A DNA stretch of 64,000 nucleotides. Origin: Quillaja saponaria. Taxonomy: Eukaryota > Streptophyta > Magnoliopsida > Fabales > Quillajaceae. Positions within the stretch are counted from its first letter, which is position 1, and every line of letters starts with the position of its first letter. Positions 47,055 to 59,600 of the stretch are shown here, piece after piece. The stretch spans positions 18,474,350 through 18,538,349 of the forward strand of contig CM055608.1 in NCBI GenBank assembly GCA_029379385.1. Direction: 5' to 3'. The position numbers and the translations under genes were made by a program. The notes beneath the pieces were generated by a model, which saw only the letters and a program-made list of their open reading frames with translations, made no database searches and was not told the DNA's origin.

Positions 47055-49947
47055 TGCACATGTGTGTGTAGATATTAGGTGAGAGTTAATCTCCACTATA
47101 TATCTAAAGGTAACTTTTTGATTTTGATTTGTTTGATTTTTTTTTTCCTATTTCCTTCTTTTCCTCCCTTGGAACCTTCCACTGCCTTCTACTTTTTCCT
47201 TTTATTTTTGTTCTGCTGAGTTGTTCTTCTTCCCCTGTTGGTGGCCGAGCTTTCTTCTCCTCTTAGTTGCCTTCACCGCCTCTATTTTTAGCTTTGTTTT
47301 CCTTGTTCTGCGAAGTAAGTTTCTCTCCTTTGTAGCCATGAAAGACTTCTTTGAAGTGTGTCTTGAAGCTACTGGAGTAGCCTTAATTTTTTTTTGTTTT
47401 GATTCGGGCTATTACAGGGTGGGTTGTATTCTCCAATTCTTCTTGGGCATATGGTAAAGTTAATTTGAATTCAGCCTTCCTCCTTGGACGTTGTGGCATT
47501 TCTTCCGTTCTACCTGCTGCCGTGAGCCTTTTAAGCTATTGGGCAGTAGCTCTTTCATCAAAGGCAACAATTTTCCATGGCTAATCTGTAAGTGGGTAAT
47601 TCCAAATATCCTAAAAGAAAAAAATTCAAGGCGTTTGGTCTTTAATAGGTTGTCACTCTTGTCCTTTAGAAACGGTTTGACATTTACTAGAAGGCATGAT
47701 GTTAAGTTAATTAACTATTATTTGCTATGTCTCACAACCATGAATTAAGATCATCCAAGTAGTTTATGTTGGGCACCACTAGGGCAATTACAGCTAGATG
47801 ATCTTGTCTTTTGTTAGTTTCAATCATGTGGAATATCATGAATTGGTAGTTCAAACTATGCGTATACAAGAACTGGTTAAACTATTACCAAAATTGAATG
47901 ATTCTTAGGACCAGGTTTCTTAGGGCATGTGAAATCCTTTGAGCTCATATCATATTTTAATACCTAACAATCTACTTAATGCGTCAATTTGGTTTTTTTT
48001 TTTTTTAGTCTGAAACTTCAGTAGTAGATTGACTAAAGTTCATGTGACCTGTTTGAGAGAGAGAGAGAAAAGAAAAGAGATACTCTAAGATTTTTTTTTA
48101 TCAAATCTTAGGTGAAGTGGTCGTTTGTAGAATTTGTTAGTTTTCTTGTTGTGATTGCATGAGATTCTTTAGTAGTAAGGGAAGTTTTAAATGAATCATG
48201 TTTAGCCGAAAGTTAAAGAAGTAGTTTAATTGAATTAGTTGTAATTCTTTTAAAGTTAATTAAGAATATAAATTAAATAAATTAGAGTTTAATATGTTAA
48301 CATAAAAGGTTAAATTAAGCTTCTGACGGGAATTCAATAACTAATTAACTTGAGGTTAATGATACGGAATTTGAATAAGATACAATTAGATGAATGATGT
48401 GAAATTTCTTAGTGAACGCATGAATCTATATATATTTATATCTATATTCAAGAAAAAAAAAAAGATTACTTTTAAGATATTAGATACATAGTTAAGGGGA
48501 GCTAATTTTAGATAGTATGTTAAGGATATATATATATATAATAAGATTGAAGGAATTAGTGTTGATATGTTGTTAAATCGTTATAAATCAAGTTTGTAGT
48601 AGTTCTTGAATAATAAATTTAACCTTCAAGTTAAAGTTGGAATTTTAGGTAGTGTTGAAAATGGGAGTTAAGTGGTTTTGAATGGATGCAAGGCAACTAG
48701 AAATTTTACGAAAGCCATATTTTGTTATGTGCGGAATTGAGTGGGTTCAAGATTAATTTTAGGAGAAATTTCTAAATAAGAAAGATAGTTAACTTCTAAA
48801 GTTAACGTTTTAACTTGGTTTTATGGAATTGGTTAAGTATATAAGTTAAAATCAAACATATTTTAACTTTAGATAAATTGAAACTTAATAATTCTAGATT
48901 TTCATAATTAAAATGTTATGACTTATAAAATTGATAAACTAAATAATAAGTGAAAAATGTAATTGCAGTTTTGAAAAGTATTGTTCAATCAATGGAACAT
49001 GTGAGCGCAAGAAGAAGTGATGAATAAGATTTGTAAACAGGTGAGTGGTTAATTGATGCCTTCAAGGGCTAAATTATTATGTGTAATTATATGTACATTT
49101 GAATATGCGTGATATATAGAAAATAAGTAAATACAGCACCTCAGTGATTTAATTGAATCATGTTTGCTTGATATTGGCTATGGTTTATAAGAGCCAACAA
49201 AGTGAGATTTTTTTTTATGAAAAATGGTTTTTATCTCAGAAATTAAAATCCAGGTGAACTTAGGAGATTCTGATTTGAAATCCTTAAATGTTTTGATTCT
49301 GCTAAATGTTTTATTTATGTGAGTGCTCAGCCTCAATGAGATAGATTATGTAAGGAGATTAAATTGTTGTGTGGTCGCATAAATGCTCGAAAGGTGTGAA
49401 ACTGTTGTGCGGGGCTGAGTTACTTTGTTGGCCATTTGCTTGCTTGGATGCTTGGATTGCCTTGATTATTCTAAGTGAATTATACAGTGTATTAATTAAA
49501 CTGTGTTTGCCAAGTTTTATCTTCCCCATATTGGTATATGTGTAGTCTTAATAGTTTTAAAATATAGGATATGCTGATATTAATTGATAATATATTTTAT
49601 ACGTGTGTTGAGTGTTGACTCATCCCTCTCGTGGATATTTTTTTTCCAATAGTCCAGTATTTGGTGTCGTCGAGGTTGTGACCTGCTGACAGAGTACGGC
49701 AAGGTATTTTCCAGGATCTCAAACTTGAAGTGAGGGATGAAAGTTGCTGTTACACTAGAACTGTGGGGTGTTAAATTTTGTATGATATAATAGTTTAGAT
49801 ATTTGTCTTGTGTTGTTATGTGAAATTAGGAACATAGGTGTTGGTATTTTGAGGCACATTTATAAATTTTTAGTAAATTGTTATTTGATTTAGAAAACAA
49901 ACTTTTACAGTGAACTTCGGTTTTCTAAAATTCTAAGGGGTATGACA
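46684..49947. mobile_element. Solo gypsy-type LTR, 3264 bp
   Basis: TGTTATAACC... to ...GGTATGACA, bounded by an exact 5-bp target duplication CTAAA (46679-46683 and 49948-49952). No internal region or second LTR is present. It includes a TA microsatellite (47021-47052), a GA run (48055-48068) and several meaningless frames. It is the product of LTR-LTR recombination and lies in the SIRE LTR. Confidence 0.88.
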
Positions 49948-50590
49948 CTAAAATCTATGTATTGAAGAGTAGCATATTCAAAAGGAAGAGACGTAAACAT
50001 AAACAATTTTCATTATGATAAATACTTTCAACCTCCAAGAAAATCATTCTATTAAAGCTTACACTTTCAAGCCATTGATTCAATCAAGTAAATCTTTTGC
50101 AATTGTATGATTCTCTAAAATAATTTCATTTATTCTTTAAAGTCAAAAAGAGCAAGTGAGAACCTAGATTTTGTGTTAGGCTTGGTAAAGTTCTGCATGA
50201 ATTAAGTTCTGAATAACTTGTTGTAAAAGGTTCTTGCTAGCACAATTTTAGCTGGTGAAAAAGATTCTTACTGATTCACATAATTTCAGCTAGTGTAAAG
50301 GCTATAAAGCATTACAATTCAGTGGTGTAAAGGTTTTTGTTGAGCCTTACAAATAAGTTCTTAGTTGATTGAATTCTCAAAGATATCTTGAGGAGGGGAC
50401 ATAAATAAAAGATCCGGTGAACCACTATAAATCTGTTGTATAATCTTTCTAACATTACTCTTTTTACTTTCCGTTGATGAGTTATTGTTGATTGCATATA
50501 TGTTTCTATGCTATGCTTTTTAAATCTAAAAGCTAGCATTTTAAATTAGTCAAACTATTCACCCCTCTAGTTTGGATCAAGCTAAGAATT

Positions 50591-50605
50591 GGTACTATAT
50601 GAGGT
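50591..50605 (+). other. Decayed primer-binding site of the SIRE element
   Basis: TGGTACTATATGAGG against the initiator-Met consensus TGGTATCAGAGC; position right after the LTR end supports it. Confidence 0.5.
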
Positions 50606-50689
50606 CACAATATTGAGTTTTCAAATATGTTTATAAATAAAATAAAATTAAAAAAGGGTACTATGAGCCATTTTAAATGTAAAATTCAG

Positions 50690-51138
50690 AATTTTACTTG
50701 GAGAGGTTCATTCCTCTACTAGATCACCTATATATTTAACGACCAAACTTTTGGGTATTGAAAAATTTGCTTGAGAATTTGTGTTCAACCTATTGATTTT
50801 GACATGAGTCCTTGAAGAAAAAAGTAAATGTGAAGATGCTGATAAAAAAAAAGGCTCAACTTACTATAAAGTCCATGAACTTGCTTTTCTATGCTTTAGA
50901 TGTAAATGAATTCAATAGGTGCTCTGGTTGTGAATTTGCATATAAAATTTAGCATAAACTCAAATGCCACACACGAGGCACTTCACAAGTAAAGAAATAA
51001 AAATTAAATATACTTGTACATGACTTTAAATGCTTTAGAATCAATTCTAACAATACAATATTAGAAATATTTTTCAAGGTTACCAACATTATAAATGGAC
51101 TAAAGAGTCTTAGAAAAACATATTCTATTATGGATATG
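50690..51138 (+). pseudogene. SIRE-type gag, first part
   Basis: Broken frames give gag blocks such as NRCSGCEFAYKI and TNIINGLKSLRKTYSIMDM, typical of copia UBN2-type gag. The text is cut at the insertion at 51139 and resumes at 53395 with a matching continuation (LPKSW-like block). Confidence 0.75.
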
Positions 51139-51527
51139 TGTAGGGGATAAAGCCTAAAATTGCAGGCAAACCACGGAAATGACACACAACATTTAACGTG
51201 AAAAACCCTCCAACTAAGGGAAAAATCACAAGCAAAAGCAAAAAAGAAATTCCACTATCAAACAAAGGAGATTACAATAAATCTCTCCCTCACAATCTCA
51301 AATCTTAATTACAACCAATAACCCTTCTCACACAAAAAACCTCACAATAAATAGCACACATTCTACTTTGTGGCTAAAATCTTTCTCTACCTCTTCTACT
51401 ACTATTTATTATATGTTGACAATACCAACCTACCAAAAACCTAGCCCTAACAGACTTATGGACCATAACCCTAATAGCATCAAAACTAATATTTTCTTTT
51501 TATTCACAATTTAAGACAAGCCCAACA
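51139..51527 (-). repeat. 3' LTR of the Tork-like element
   Basis: 389 bp, collinear with 52998-53389; shares the 'caaacaaaggagattacaat' and 'tctactttgtggctaaa' blocks. Confidence 0.85.
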
Positions 51528-51786
51528 ATCTTCACATTGGCTTAAATTGTATCAAACACGAAACTATTTCAATTTCTGTTGTCGCCTCCACCATCACAGC
51601 TTACTAGTTGCAAATTCCAATGAATAGGAAAAACTTCAATTAACTTTTTAGCTAGAGAAACTTCTTTCTTGGCTGAACTTCCAGCACTCCACCTTAATTG
51701 TAACTTCTTTCTAAACTTAACCATGATTATTTCTTCTCATTGTACTTCTATTCAACTTATGCAAATTTTTACCATTTTTCTCTCCT

Positions 51787-51975
51787 TTAATCACCACCAA
51801 AAGAACCTCTACTAACTTTCATAACTCCACATTTTGCAAAGTACCTATAACAAAGAGAATCCAACATGCCCAAATAAATTAAATTTCTTCCAAGCTTGGT
51901 AATGTATCTTACATTACGCATAGTCCTGATACTACCATCATACATCTTAACTTTTACATTGTCAAGTACTAACAA
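51787..51975 (-). pseudogene. Tork-like protease end / GAG-pre-integrase start
   Basis: A 62-codon frame with VKVKMYDGSIRTMRNVRYI and a GVMKVSRGS block, which in copia elements links protease to the GAG-pre-integrase domain. The zinc-binding His/Cys of the latter are not reached. The element's coding capacity ends here. Confidence 0.78.
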
Positions 51976-52264
51976 CTTCTAACTCATCATCATTAGCTAA
52001 TACAACAGTTCCTCCACATTGTTTATAAGTATCAGACTAACTTCTACTCGAACAAATATGAAAAGAGCATGCAGAGTCTAAAACCCAAGAATCATTCAAA
52101 GAATTCTTACTTCTCTAACCATAAGAGTATCACCATCAATTGAATCCTCCTCGCCTTCTCTAGTCATAAGAGTATCACCATCAATTGAATCCTCCTCCTC
52201 ACTAAATGAGATAGTATCCTCAGACTTATCAATTTTTTCTTAAATACTTACATATCGTTCTTCA

Positions 52265-52900
52265 TCTTCTTGCAATAAAATTAGATATGCCCCATTTTAT
52301 GACAATAGTAACACTCCTTATCTCTGTGATCCACTATCTATCTAGATTTTTCTCTATCATATTTCATTCCATATGATGCACTCCAATCATGATCAAAACT
52401 CCCTACAAAAACTCCACCTTCAAAATTACTACTAGGTTTCTTGAATTTTTTACTCTTCAGCATAACTGTAGTAACTTCCTCCACCTTTAACGTCTCATTC
52501 CCTACCAACAATGTAGTCACCAAATTTTCATATGATAATGGGAGAGATGATAACAACGACAAAGCTTTGTTTTCCTCTTCTATTTTAACTTCTACACTCA
52601 ACAACTAAATAGTAAGCTTATTGAAGGTATTCAGATAATCCCAGATATTTGTACCTTCCTCCATCTTCAATTAATACAATTCTTTCTTCAAATATAGTCA
52701 ATTTGTAGGAGATTTCGCAGAGAATTTTTATTTAAAACATTATACTTTACCTCAAGATCTAGATTTAGACGGATTGTACTCACAACCTTCATCTCCATTC
52801 TTCCCAATCATCATCATTCATCTTCTCCAGCTTCTTACCCAGCAAGACCTTATGTAATCCTTGTTGCAAAAGGACATGCTTTGCAATACTTTACAAAGAT
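52265..52900 (-). pseudogene. Tork-like gag with zinc knuckle
   Basis: Frame 52604-52338 has the LLSSLPLSYENLVTTLL gag block. Just downstream (about 52320-52265) is a CCHC knuckle CYYCHKMGHI with a stop before the last ligand. Upstream frames to about 52900 are broken. Gag would coat element RNA. Confidence 0.78.
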
Positions 52901-52997
52901 TGAAATTGTATCGAACAACTCCACCTCAAATTTAGTGCCTGCAAATTTTGCCATCACAGACTACTGCACATAAATCAACCTTAGCTGTAATATTAAT

Positions 52998-53389
52998 TGT
53001 AAGGGTAAAGCTCCAATTCTTAGTAAAATTGTAGGCAACCACAGAAATAACACACAATATTTAACTTGAAAAACCTTCCAACTAAAGGAAAAACCATGGG
53101 TAAAAGAGACAAAGAAATCCCACTATCAAACAAAGGAGATTACAATAAATCTTTCTTTCTCACAATCCGAAATTCTAATTACAACTAATAACACTTCTCA
53201 CACAAAAAATCTCACAATAAACAGCACACACTCTACTTTGTGGCTAAACTCTTTCTCTGTCTCTTTTACTACTATTCATAATATGTTGGCAACATCAACC
53301 TACTAATAATAGACTAATAAACCATAAGCCCAATAGCATCAAAAATTGATATTTCATTTTTCTTTATAATTTAAGACACAAGCCCAACA
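52998..53389 (-). repeat. 5' LTR of the Tork-like element
   Basis: 392 bp; slightly diverged from the 3' LTR, with small indels. Confidence 0.85.
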
Positions 53390-53394
53390 ATATA

Positions 53395-54527
53395 GTTGTC
53401 AAAATACTATATTGTCTACCAAAGAGTTGGAAAGCCAAAAAGATAGCTATTGAAGAAGCAAACAATCTTGAGATTCTTACCATTAATGAACTAGGATTAT
53501 TGGCCACTCATGAAATGCAAGAAAAATATGAGGAAAAATATGAATTAAAATGTCAGATGGAGAAAGAAGTTGCATTCAAATCTTATGCAAATAATCCATT
53601 GATTCAGGAGATGTATCAGAAACTGATGAAAAAGATTTGCTCTTAATCACCAGAAACTTCAGAAAGTTTATAAAGATCAATAAGAAGAACTTCATCAAAA
53701 AGGAGCATATAAGGGATAAGAAAGTAAAAACCATTCATTTGCTTTGAGTGTCTAAAAAAGAAAAAGTTCTATTCAGGGAAGAAAAGAGTTATTATTGCCA
53801 CTTGGAGTGACAGTGAAAATAGATTGGAGGGGGACTATAGCAAAGAGGAAGCCACTCTTTTCCTGATGTCAACCATTAAGATCATAGCTAAACCTTCAAT
53901 AAACCATGCTGCTTTTCTAACAAATGATGAGGTAAATCTTTCATATACTCTTGAAATTACAAGATGGTTTCAGTGAATTACTTGACATGTGTGCCATGAA
54001 AATCATGAAAATATTAAACTAAGAAATAGTAAAAAGGAAGTAGTTGCATTAACAAATGATAATGAAAAGATGAAATCTGACTTGTTAGCGAAAAAAAGAA
54101 AAGTATAAATTAGATATGACTAATAAAAACAAAACTTTTTTATACCTGTTATTTCATCTAGTATGTACACTTCATCTTCTGCCACTGATTTTGAATATAA
54201 TATGTAAAAGCTAAAATTGTTGATTTAATAGCCACTCTAGAAAAATTTGTCAATTGTAAAAAGAACTTAGATATGCTATTTGGAAGTAAAAAATATTCAT
54301 TTGATAAAACTAGAATTGGATATCATCCTAAGACTGCACATAATGCATATAGCACTTTTTTTTTTTTTTTTTTCTTTTGTAAAGGTTGCATCTTATGTCT
54401 ACCACCACTGCAACCACCCTAATCATATTACTCATTCCAATAAATGAAAAAACAAATGCAAGTAGCAAGTGAAAACTGGTTTGGGTTATTAAGAACTCAA
54501 AACACCGTTTAGAGGTTGTAACTAGCA
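53395..54527 (+). pseudogene. SIRE-type gag, second part
   Basis: Continuation after the nested element: an AIEEANNLEI block, a knuckle remnant (ICFEC, 53752-53766) and an acidic EEATLFLMS block. After 53950 come low-complexity Lys/Asn-rich remnants and a T run at 54358-54373. Stops and frameshifts are frequent. Confidence 0.65.
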
Positions 54528-54529
54528 TT

Positions 54530-55610
54530 ACAGGACCTATGAAAATTTGGGTACCAAAAGAAAATTAATCTCTCTACCTACATGTGTGTCTCAGGAATAA
54601 TGAAAAAAGAATTTTTCTAAGTGGTGTGATTGGAGAGAATAATAAGTTCATCTCTCTAAAGGCATATAATAGTTGCTTTGTTAAGTTTTGGGGTAGCTCC
54701 AAAGGAAAACTCCAAGGGATATGTAACATTAGTAATGATAAGTGCTTAGTTGAACATGTTTTATTGGTCTCTGGTCTCAAACATGATCTGTTGAGTGTTA
54801 GTCAACTATGTGATAAATGGCCTCGAGTTATATTTGTATCATCACATTGCTTGTGAATGTCAGCGATAACAAGCTGAAGTTTGAGACAGAGAAAAAATAA
54901 TATCTATAAAATGTATCTTGACAAACTTTCTGTGAAAATATTTGTTTCGCGATTATGCATGATACAACTTATCTCTACCATAGAAAATTTGGTTATGCTA
55001 GTATGCATACTTTAGCTAAGTTGTCTAGAAAATGCCTCTTGGTGCCCAATATTAACTTTGACTTTGATAAGCTGTGTGATACATGTCAGCTTGGAAAACA
55101 AAGTAAAAGTTTTTCAAAAATAAAATTATTGATAAGCAGTGTGATACATGTCAGCTTGGAAAACAAACTAAAACCTTTTTCAAAAATAAAATTATTGTTT
55201 TATGGTTGCTAGAATTATTAAATATGGACTTGTTTGGTCCTACACAAAGAATCATCTATAATGGTAATTACTATTGCTTTGTTATCATTGATGATTACTA
55301 TAGATACACATGGGTGGCATTTCTTGAGCACAAAAGTGATACTTTTCATGATTTCAAAAAGTTTTGCAAACGTGTTAAAAATAAAAAATCTCTTTCTAAT
55401 GCCAAAATCCAAAGTGATGAGGGTAAAGAATTTGAAAATTTATTGTTTGATCATTTCTGTACTAAACATGTCATTGGGCATAACTTTTCACCTGCTAGAA
55501 CCCCACAACAAAATAATGTTATTGAAAGAAAGAAAAGGACTCTAGAGAAGATGGCAATGGTAATAATTTATGAAAAATCATTCCCACATTTACTTTTGGG
55601 TTGAAGATGC
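54530..55610 (+). pseudogene. SIRE-type protease relic, GAG-pre-integrase and integrase
   Basis: 54584-54856 retains ISNDKCLVEHVLLVSGLKHDLLSVSQLCD; the protease active-site block before it is damaged. The HHCC-type zinc region is at about 54973-55096 (YHRKFGYASM, then CDTCQLGKQ). A 65-bp tandem duplication at 55066-55195 repeats the CDTCQLGKQ part and shifts the frame. The integrase core at 55206-55604 has all three acidic positions: LLNMDLFGP, IQSDEGKEF and NNVIERKKR. Integrase inserts element DNA; this one cannot be translated as one protein. Confidence 0.85.
55066..55195. repeat. 65-bp tandem duplication in the integrase region
   Basis: Two copies, 55066-55130 and 55131-55195, starting 'gataagc-gtgtgatacatg'. 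Not a multiple of three, so it shifts the frame. Confidence 0.92.
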
Positions 55611-56490
55611 GAACTTGCTTGCTACATTCACAACAGTGCTCTAGTAAGACTTTTGTTAGGAAAAACCCCATATAAGCTATGGAAAGGTGGAAAATGTAAC
55701 ATTGGGTACTTTCATGCATTTGACCATAAATGTTTTACACATTAAGACAATAAAAATAATATTGAAAATTTTGATTCAAAATCTGGTGAAGGTATCTTTC
55801 TTGAATATTTCTTGACTAGTAAAGCTTACAGAGTTTTCAACAAAAGAACCCTAGTTATTGAAAAATCTATTCATGTTGCTTTTGATGAACATGATACTAT
55901 TATTATAAGGTATGTTGATGATAATAACGTAGAAATTTTTTTCCCAATTGAGCAAACTTCAACTGAAAATGACTTAATTCAAAAGAAAATCATACAAACA
56001 TAAGCTAATAAGTACAATGGACAAACAAATCACGTGAAGTTGTACCTAAAATGGATGTAAGAGTTGACACTGATGATATTCCAAGAGGATAAAAATATGT
56101 TAGAAATCATCTAATAGAGCAAGTAATTAGTGATCTAGCACAAGGAGTGAGAATAAAATCAAAACTATAGACATTTTGTCCTTTCAAAGCTTTCTTGTCA
56201 TAAATTGAACCAAAGAACTACAAAGATGCTAAATCATGGATTCATGCAATGTAAGAAGAACTGGTTTAGTTTGAAAGAAACAAAGTGTGGGAACCTATCC
56301 CTAGACTTAACAACTATCTAGTCATTAGAACAAATGTGTTTACAAAAACAAAATGGATGAATCTAGAGTTATAATCAAAACAAGACAACTTTAGTAGCAC
56401 AATTGTATAATCAAGAAAAAGCTATTGATTTTAATGAAACTTTTTCCCCTATTGCTAAACTAGAAGCTGTTAGAATACTGGTAGACTAGA
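55611..56490 (+). pseudogene. SIRE-type integrase C-terminus and reverse transcriptase start
   Basis: A linker with AYRVFNKRTLVIEKSIHVAFDE (55818-55890 region) is the usual post-integrase block. The reverse transcriptase N-terminus follows (WIHAM... at about 56240; FNETFSPIAK at about 56430). Homology ends near 56490. The catalytic YVDD part is absent. Confidence 0.75.
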
Positions 56491-59400
56491 AGCTTAATAG
56501 AAAAATGGTATAACACATGGAGTGCTTGTTGTTATCTCGCAAGAATGGCATCAGCTGATGTCCTAATGATGTTCCACCAGTTTGAGCATTAAGAACTGAG
56601 CAACCTATTGCTAGCACTTCTCTAGAAATAGGAGCAAGAGCATAAGATTGAGCAAGAGTTTATGTTCTTTCTAATCACAGCTCTTGAATAGGTCTTCCAA
56701 GTCTTTTATCATGAGCTATAGCTCATTAATTGAGTCAATAATTTTGCCAATATCTTTTCTGGATAACTTAAAAAATCATGTTGAACCTTGCATAGTCAAT
56801 GTTAGAGGAACCATCCAAAGTGAATTCCATGTTAATGAACTTAGTTTCTTCCTTATTTTTTGTTGTCTTCTAATCTTTGATAGTGATTTGTTCATCCACT
56901 TCAACTTGAACATTATTTAATGATTTAGCTTGAGGTTCAGAAGTGAATTCCTTATGAACTTAATTCGTGAATTCCTTATGAACTTAATTCATGGCAACCT
57001 AGCTTTTATCTATTAGTTGTGTCAAATTCCTTATTGTTACTCTTAGGGACTTCAAAATGCATGAAAATAGTTCTCAGACGCATGGTTTAGTTAAACGCTT
57101 TATTCTTCCTTCTTCTTATCTTATTACAATCCATTATTTGGTCATTATCAGCTTAGGTGTATCTAGTTCTTGCTTCATTAGTAAAGACTAAATAGTGAAG
57201 ACTTCAAACTATAAATGTCAGTAGGACTTCCATATCTTGGAAACAATGTAGCAACAACAAACAAGTGGAAAATACTATGTTCAATCTTGAACTGCTTAGA
57301 CATAGTTTACAAGTTCAAAATACCCTAAGTCATCTTTAATCCTGATTGATTCTTCAAATGTGGGTGATATGAATTCCAAGCCAATAATACTTAACTCAAA
57401 CAAGTTAATGTTAGCCTCATAGAAATAATTATCCTTTTTTGCAAATACCCAACTTCTAAGTCCATTTGCAATTTGATACAAGTTTGAGTAAAAGAGACTT
57501 ACTAATTCTGAATAAACTGCCTTTGAGTGTTGGACAAATTTTGTGAGAGAATAAAATTGGAAGGTTTCAGATAACTGGTCCTTAAACCAAATATATGTAT
57601 ATATGTTGACGACCATTCTAGTTAGAGTTTCTAGTTTGTAGAACACTTCAAAATAATCTTTGCATTGTTCAACAATCTAGCAACGGTTAGGTCTGAACTC
57701 TCTGTATTAGTTTAGACTTAACCCAAAAAATGTTCATGCTTACTTTAAAAAAGATGAAGCCCCAGAAGATGCAGACCTTTCAGGGCCATTTTCATATCAG
57801 AGTTCTTGACATTTAGTGGTTTAAACAAGAATCATAAGGTGTTCTTGACATTTGTGTATATTTGGCCCAACCTTTGAACCTCGAATTTTTTGGTTAAATG
57901 AACTGAAAAAAAGATTGATGTGATAAAGTCAATATTTAATAACTTACAGCTCAGCTGATGGAATCAACTGTTAACAACTGCCATCAGTGTTTTTTCATCT
58001 CTTATTCAGCAATAGAGATTCATTTCAACATTAAACACCATAGTATGTTTAGTTGTATGCTTTGTTCTTAGTGATAAGTTCATGTTTCAACTGTAGATAT
58101 GCCTTTTAGTTGTATACTTAACAAAAACGTGATCAGCAGAGTTATAATTAAATACGTTTAATAAATAAGATTTGAGATCTCCAATTTTCTTCTTATTTTA
58201 CAAAATTAATTTTTAGTTAGAGATTTTGTGAAGAGGCAAAATGCAGTGTAATATCTTCTAAAAATACTCTTTAATAATGATTAAATATGTCTCAGTCTTT
58301 TCTAATATTAAATGAACATGGATTTGAGTATTATCTTCTAGTTTAATTGATTGATATTAGACTAGTTAAGTCAAAGTCAGATAATGAAAAACAAATGCAA
58401 TAGACGATAGTTAAAGATAAAACATAATTTCATTAAACAAAAAGATAATTATGCTGGGGAATGGGAAGAGTCTCAAATGCACTAGCAACAACAAATATCT
58501 TCCAACAGCCAATGTAGAAATATTCTATTTCTCCAGGCGCTTCTTTCCATTAGTGTCCATCCATTACACCTCCTTTTTGAGGTCCATGAAATTGTTATGA
58601 GTTGGTCCAACTTCTCTTCATCTTTGAAGAGAAAGGGATTGGCTAAGACAACTCCTATCTTGGAGAGCCAGAGATGCTTAATGACTTCATTGTCAGTATC
58701 TTTCACCGTTTTAGCTGTGAGGTGTTGAAGGCCACGGATTCAGAAAGGGACCAAGTGGGTTTTACTTTTGTCTATCTCTTCTAACATCCTGATTGCAACT
58801 TTAGGCTCAAATAACCTGAATCTTTTAGAGTTGGCTAGTTGATGACATACATTTTTGGAGGGGATGAGAGTTTAAGGTTTTATGAGAATAATTTTTTTTT
58901 TTTTTTAGAGAAATAGACTTTTATGCATATAAGGTTTTTCTGAATCCTTGACTTGTATTTATAGCCTAAAAGAGTGCCAGTTGAGTGACTTCTGAGTTTC
59001 TTTGAGATTCTTCGGGAGAATGCATGTAATGAATGCATAAAAAGAATTAGTACAAAATGCCATTTAGAATATGAAAAATTTGTTAGGAACATTGAATAGG
59101 CAAACTGAGTGGCAGTATCCTAATAAATGCAAGTTTTAAAAGATTCAATCAAAATGTGGATAAAACATATACTATAAATCACTTAACCATTAGATATAGC
59201 ATATACCATATCATTATATAATATACCATACATAAATTGCATATAATAAGGAAAGAAAACAAACTTCGGAGTTTAACTTTTTATAGAAAGTTCATAAGCC
59301 TACACATTTCCTTTGAATTTCTACAACTTATCCATATATATGCTGGCTTATCTGAGTTTTCGAGCAAGTCCTTTTACTTCTTGCTATGACATTATTTGCA

Positions 59401-59520
59401 AGAGAAAAAAGGCAATTTGCTTTAGTACCTACACTTTTTTAGTTCCAGTTGTGCTAGTCTTGCCAATTGAATGGGGTTTTAGGTTCTTGGAGACCTATTT
59501 TTCCCTTACTATTTGTGCTC
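56491..59520 (-). other. TE-derived region, mostly minus strand, unassigned
   Basis: No intact gene. The 116-codon frame 57646-57296 (VYSELVSLFYSNLYQIANG) resembles the plant-specific transposon protein domain found in some LTR elements, but it is degraded. A 24-bp direct repeat 'gtgaattccttatgaactta...' sits at about 56943-56990. Other frames (58706-58482, 59092-58880) have no known domain. The region probably belongs to one or more inverted retroelement fragments. Confidence 0.4.
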
Positions 59521-59527
59521 TTTCTCT

Positions 59528-59600
59528 TCATCTTACAAGAGGAGGCTGTGTGACCAGCTTTGCCACAGAAGTTGTATATACGATTTGCAACTCTAACAAA
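59528..59600 (-). pseudogene. Copia-type gag zinc knuckle remnant
   Basis: The minus strand gives YNFCGKAGHTASSCKMKRK: a CCHC knuckle with the first Cys replaced by Tyr. It suggests a minus-strand retroelement gag, possibly the 5' part of the unassigned material at 56.5-59.5 kb. Confidence 0.6.

Larger units (their letters stand above)
42856..50586 (+). repeat. SIRE-type copia 5' LTR with two nested insertions
   Basis: Begins TGCATTGAACC, continues with the 'gttaatatattgttttgat' word typical of SIRE LTRs, and ends near the 'caaactattcacccctctag' word at about 50545-50570. A decayed primer site (TGGTACTATATGAGG) follows at 50591. Removing the LINE (43278-46456) and the solo LTR (46684-49947) leaves about 1.25 kb, a normal LTR size for this group. 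No 3' LTR was found. Confidence 0.7.
51139..53389 (-). mobile_element. Pol-less Tork-like copia element
   Basis: LTRs 51139-51527 and 52998-53389 enclose 1470 bp on the minus strand. The 3' LTR begins TGTTGGGCTTG. The target duplication is atatg (51134-51138) and atata (53390-53394), one change. The interior carries gag, a zinc knuckle and the start of the GAG-pre-integrase region; integrase, reverse transcriptase and RNase H are gone. A weak initiator-Met primer match lies next to 52998. Confidence 0.85.
50591..56490 (+). mobile_element. SIRE/Maximus-type copia internal region
   Basis: Order on the plus strand: gag (50690-51138, resumed 53395-53990), protease relic (54530-54720), GAG-pre-integrase and integrase (54720-55610), a linker and the start of reverse transcriptase (about 56410-56480, FNETFSPIAKLEAVRIL block). 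It then stops. Most of reverse transcriptase, RNase H and the 3' LTR are missing. A Tork-like element interrupts gag at 51139-53389. Confidence 0.8.

Noticed and set aside
47221..47748. Phe- and Leu-rich ORFs that look like membrane proteins
   Set aside because: They sit in the solo LTR, in T-rich sequence, with no family match recognised.
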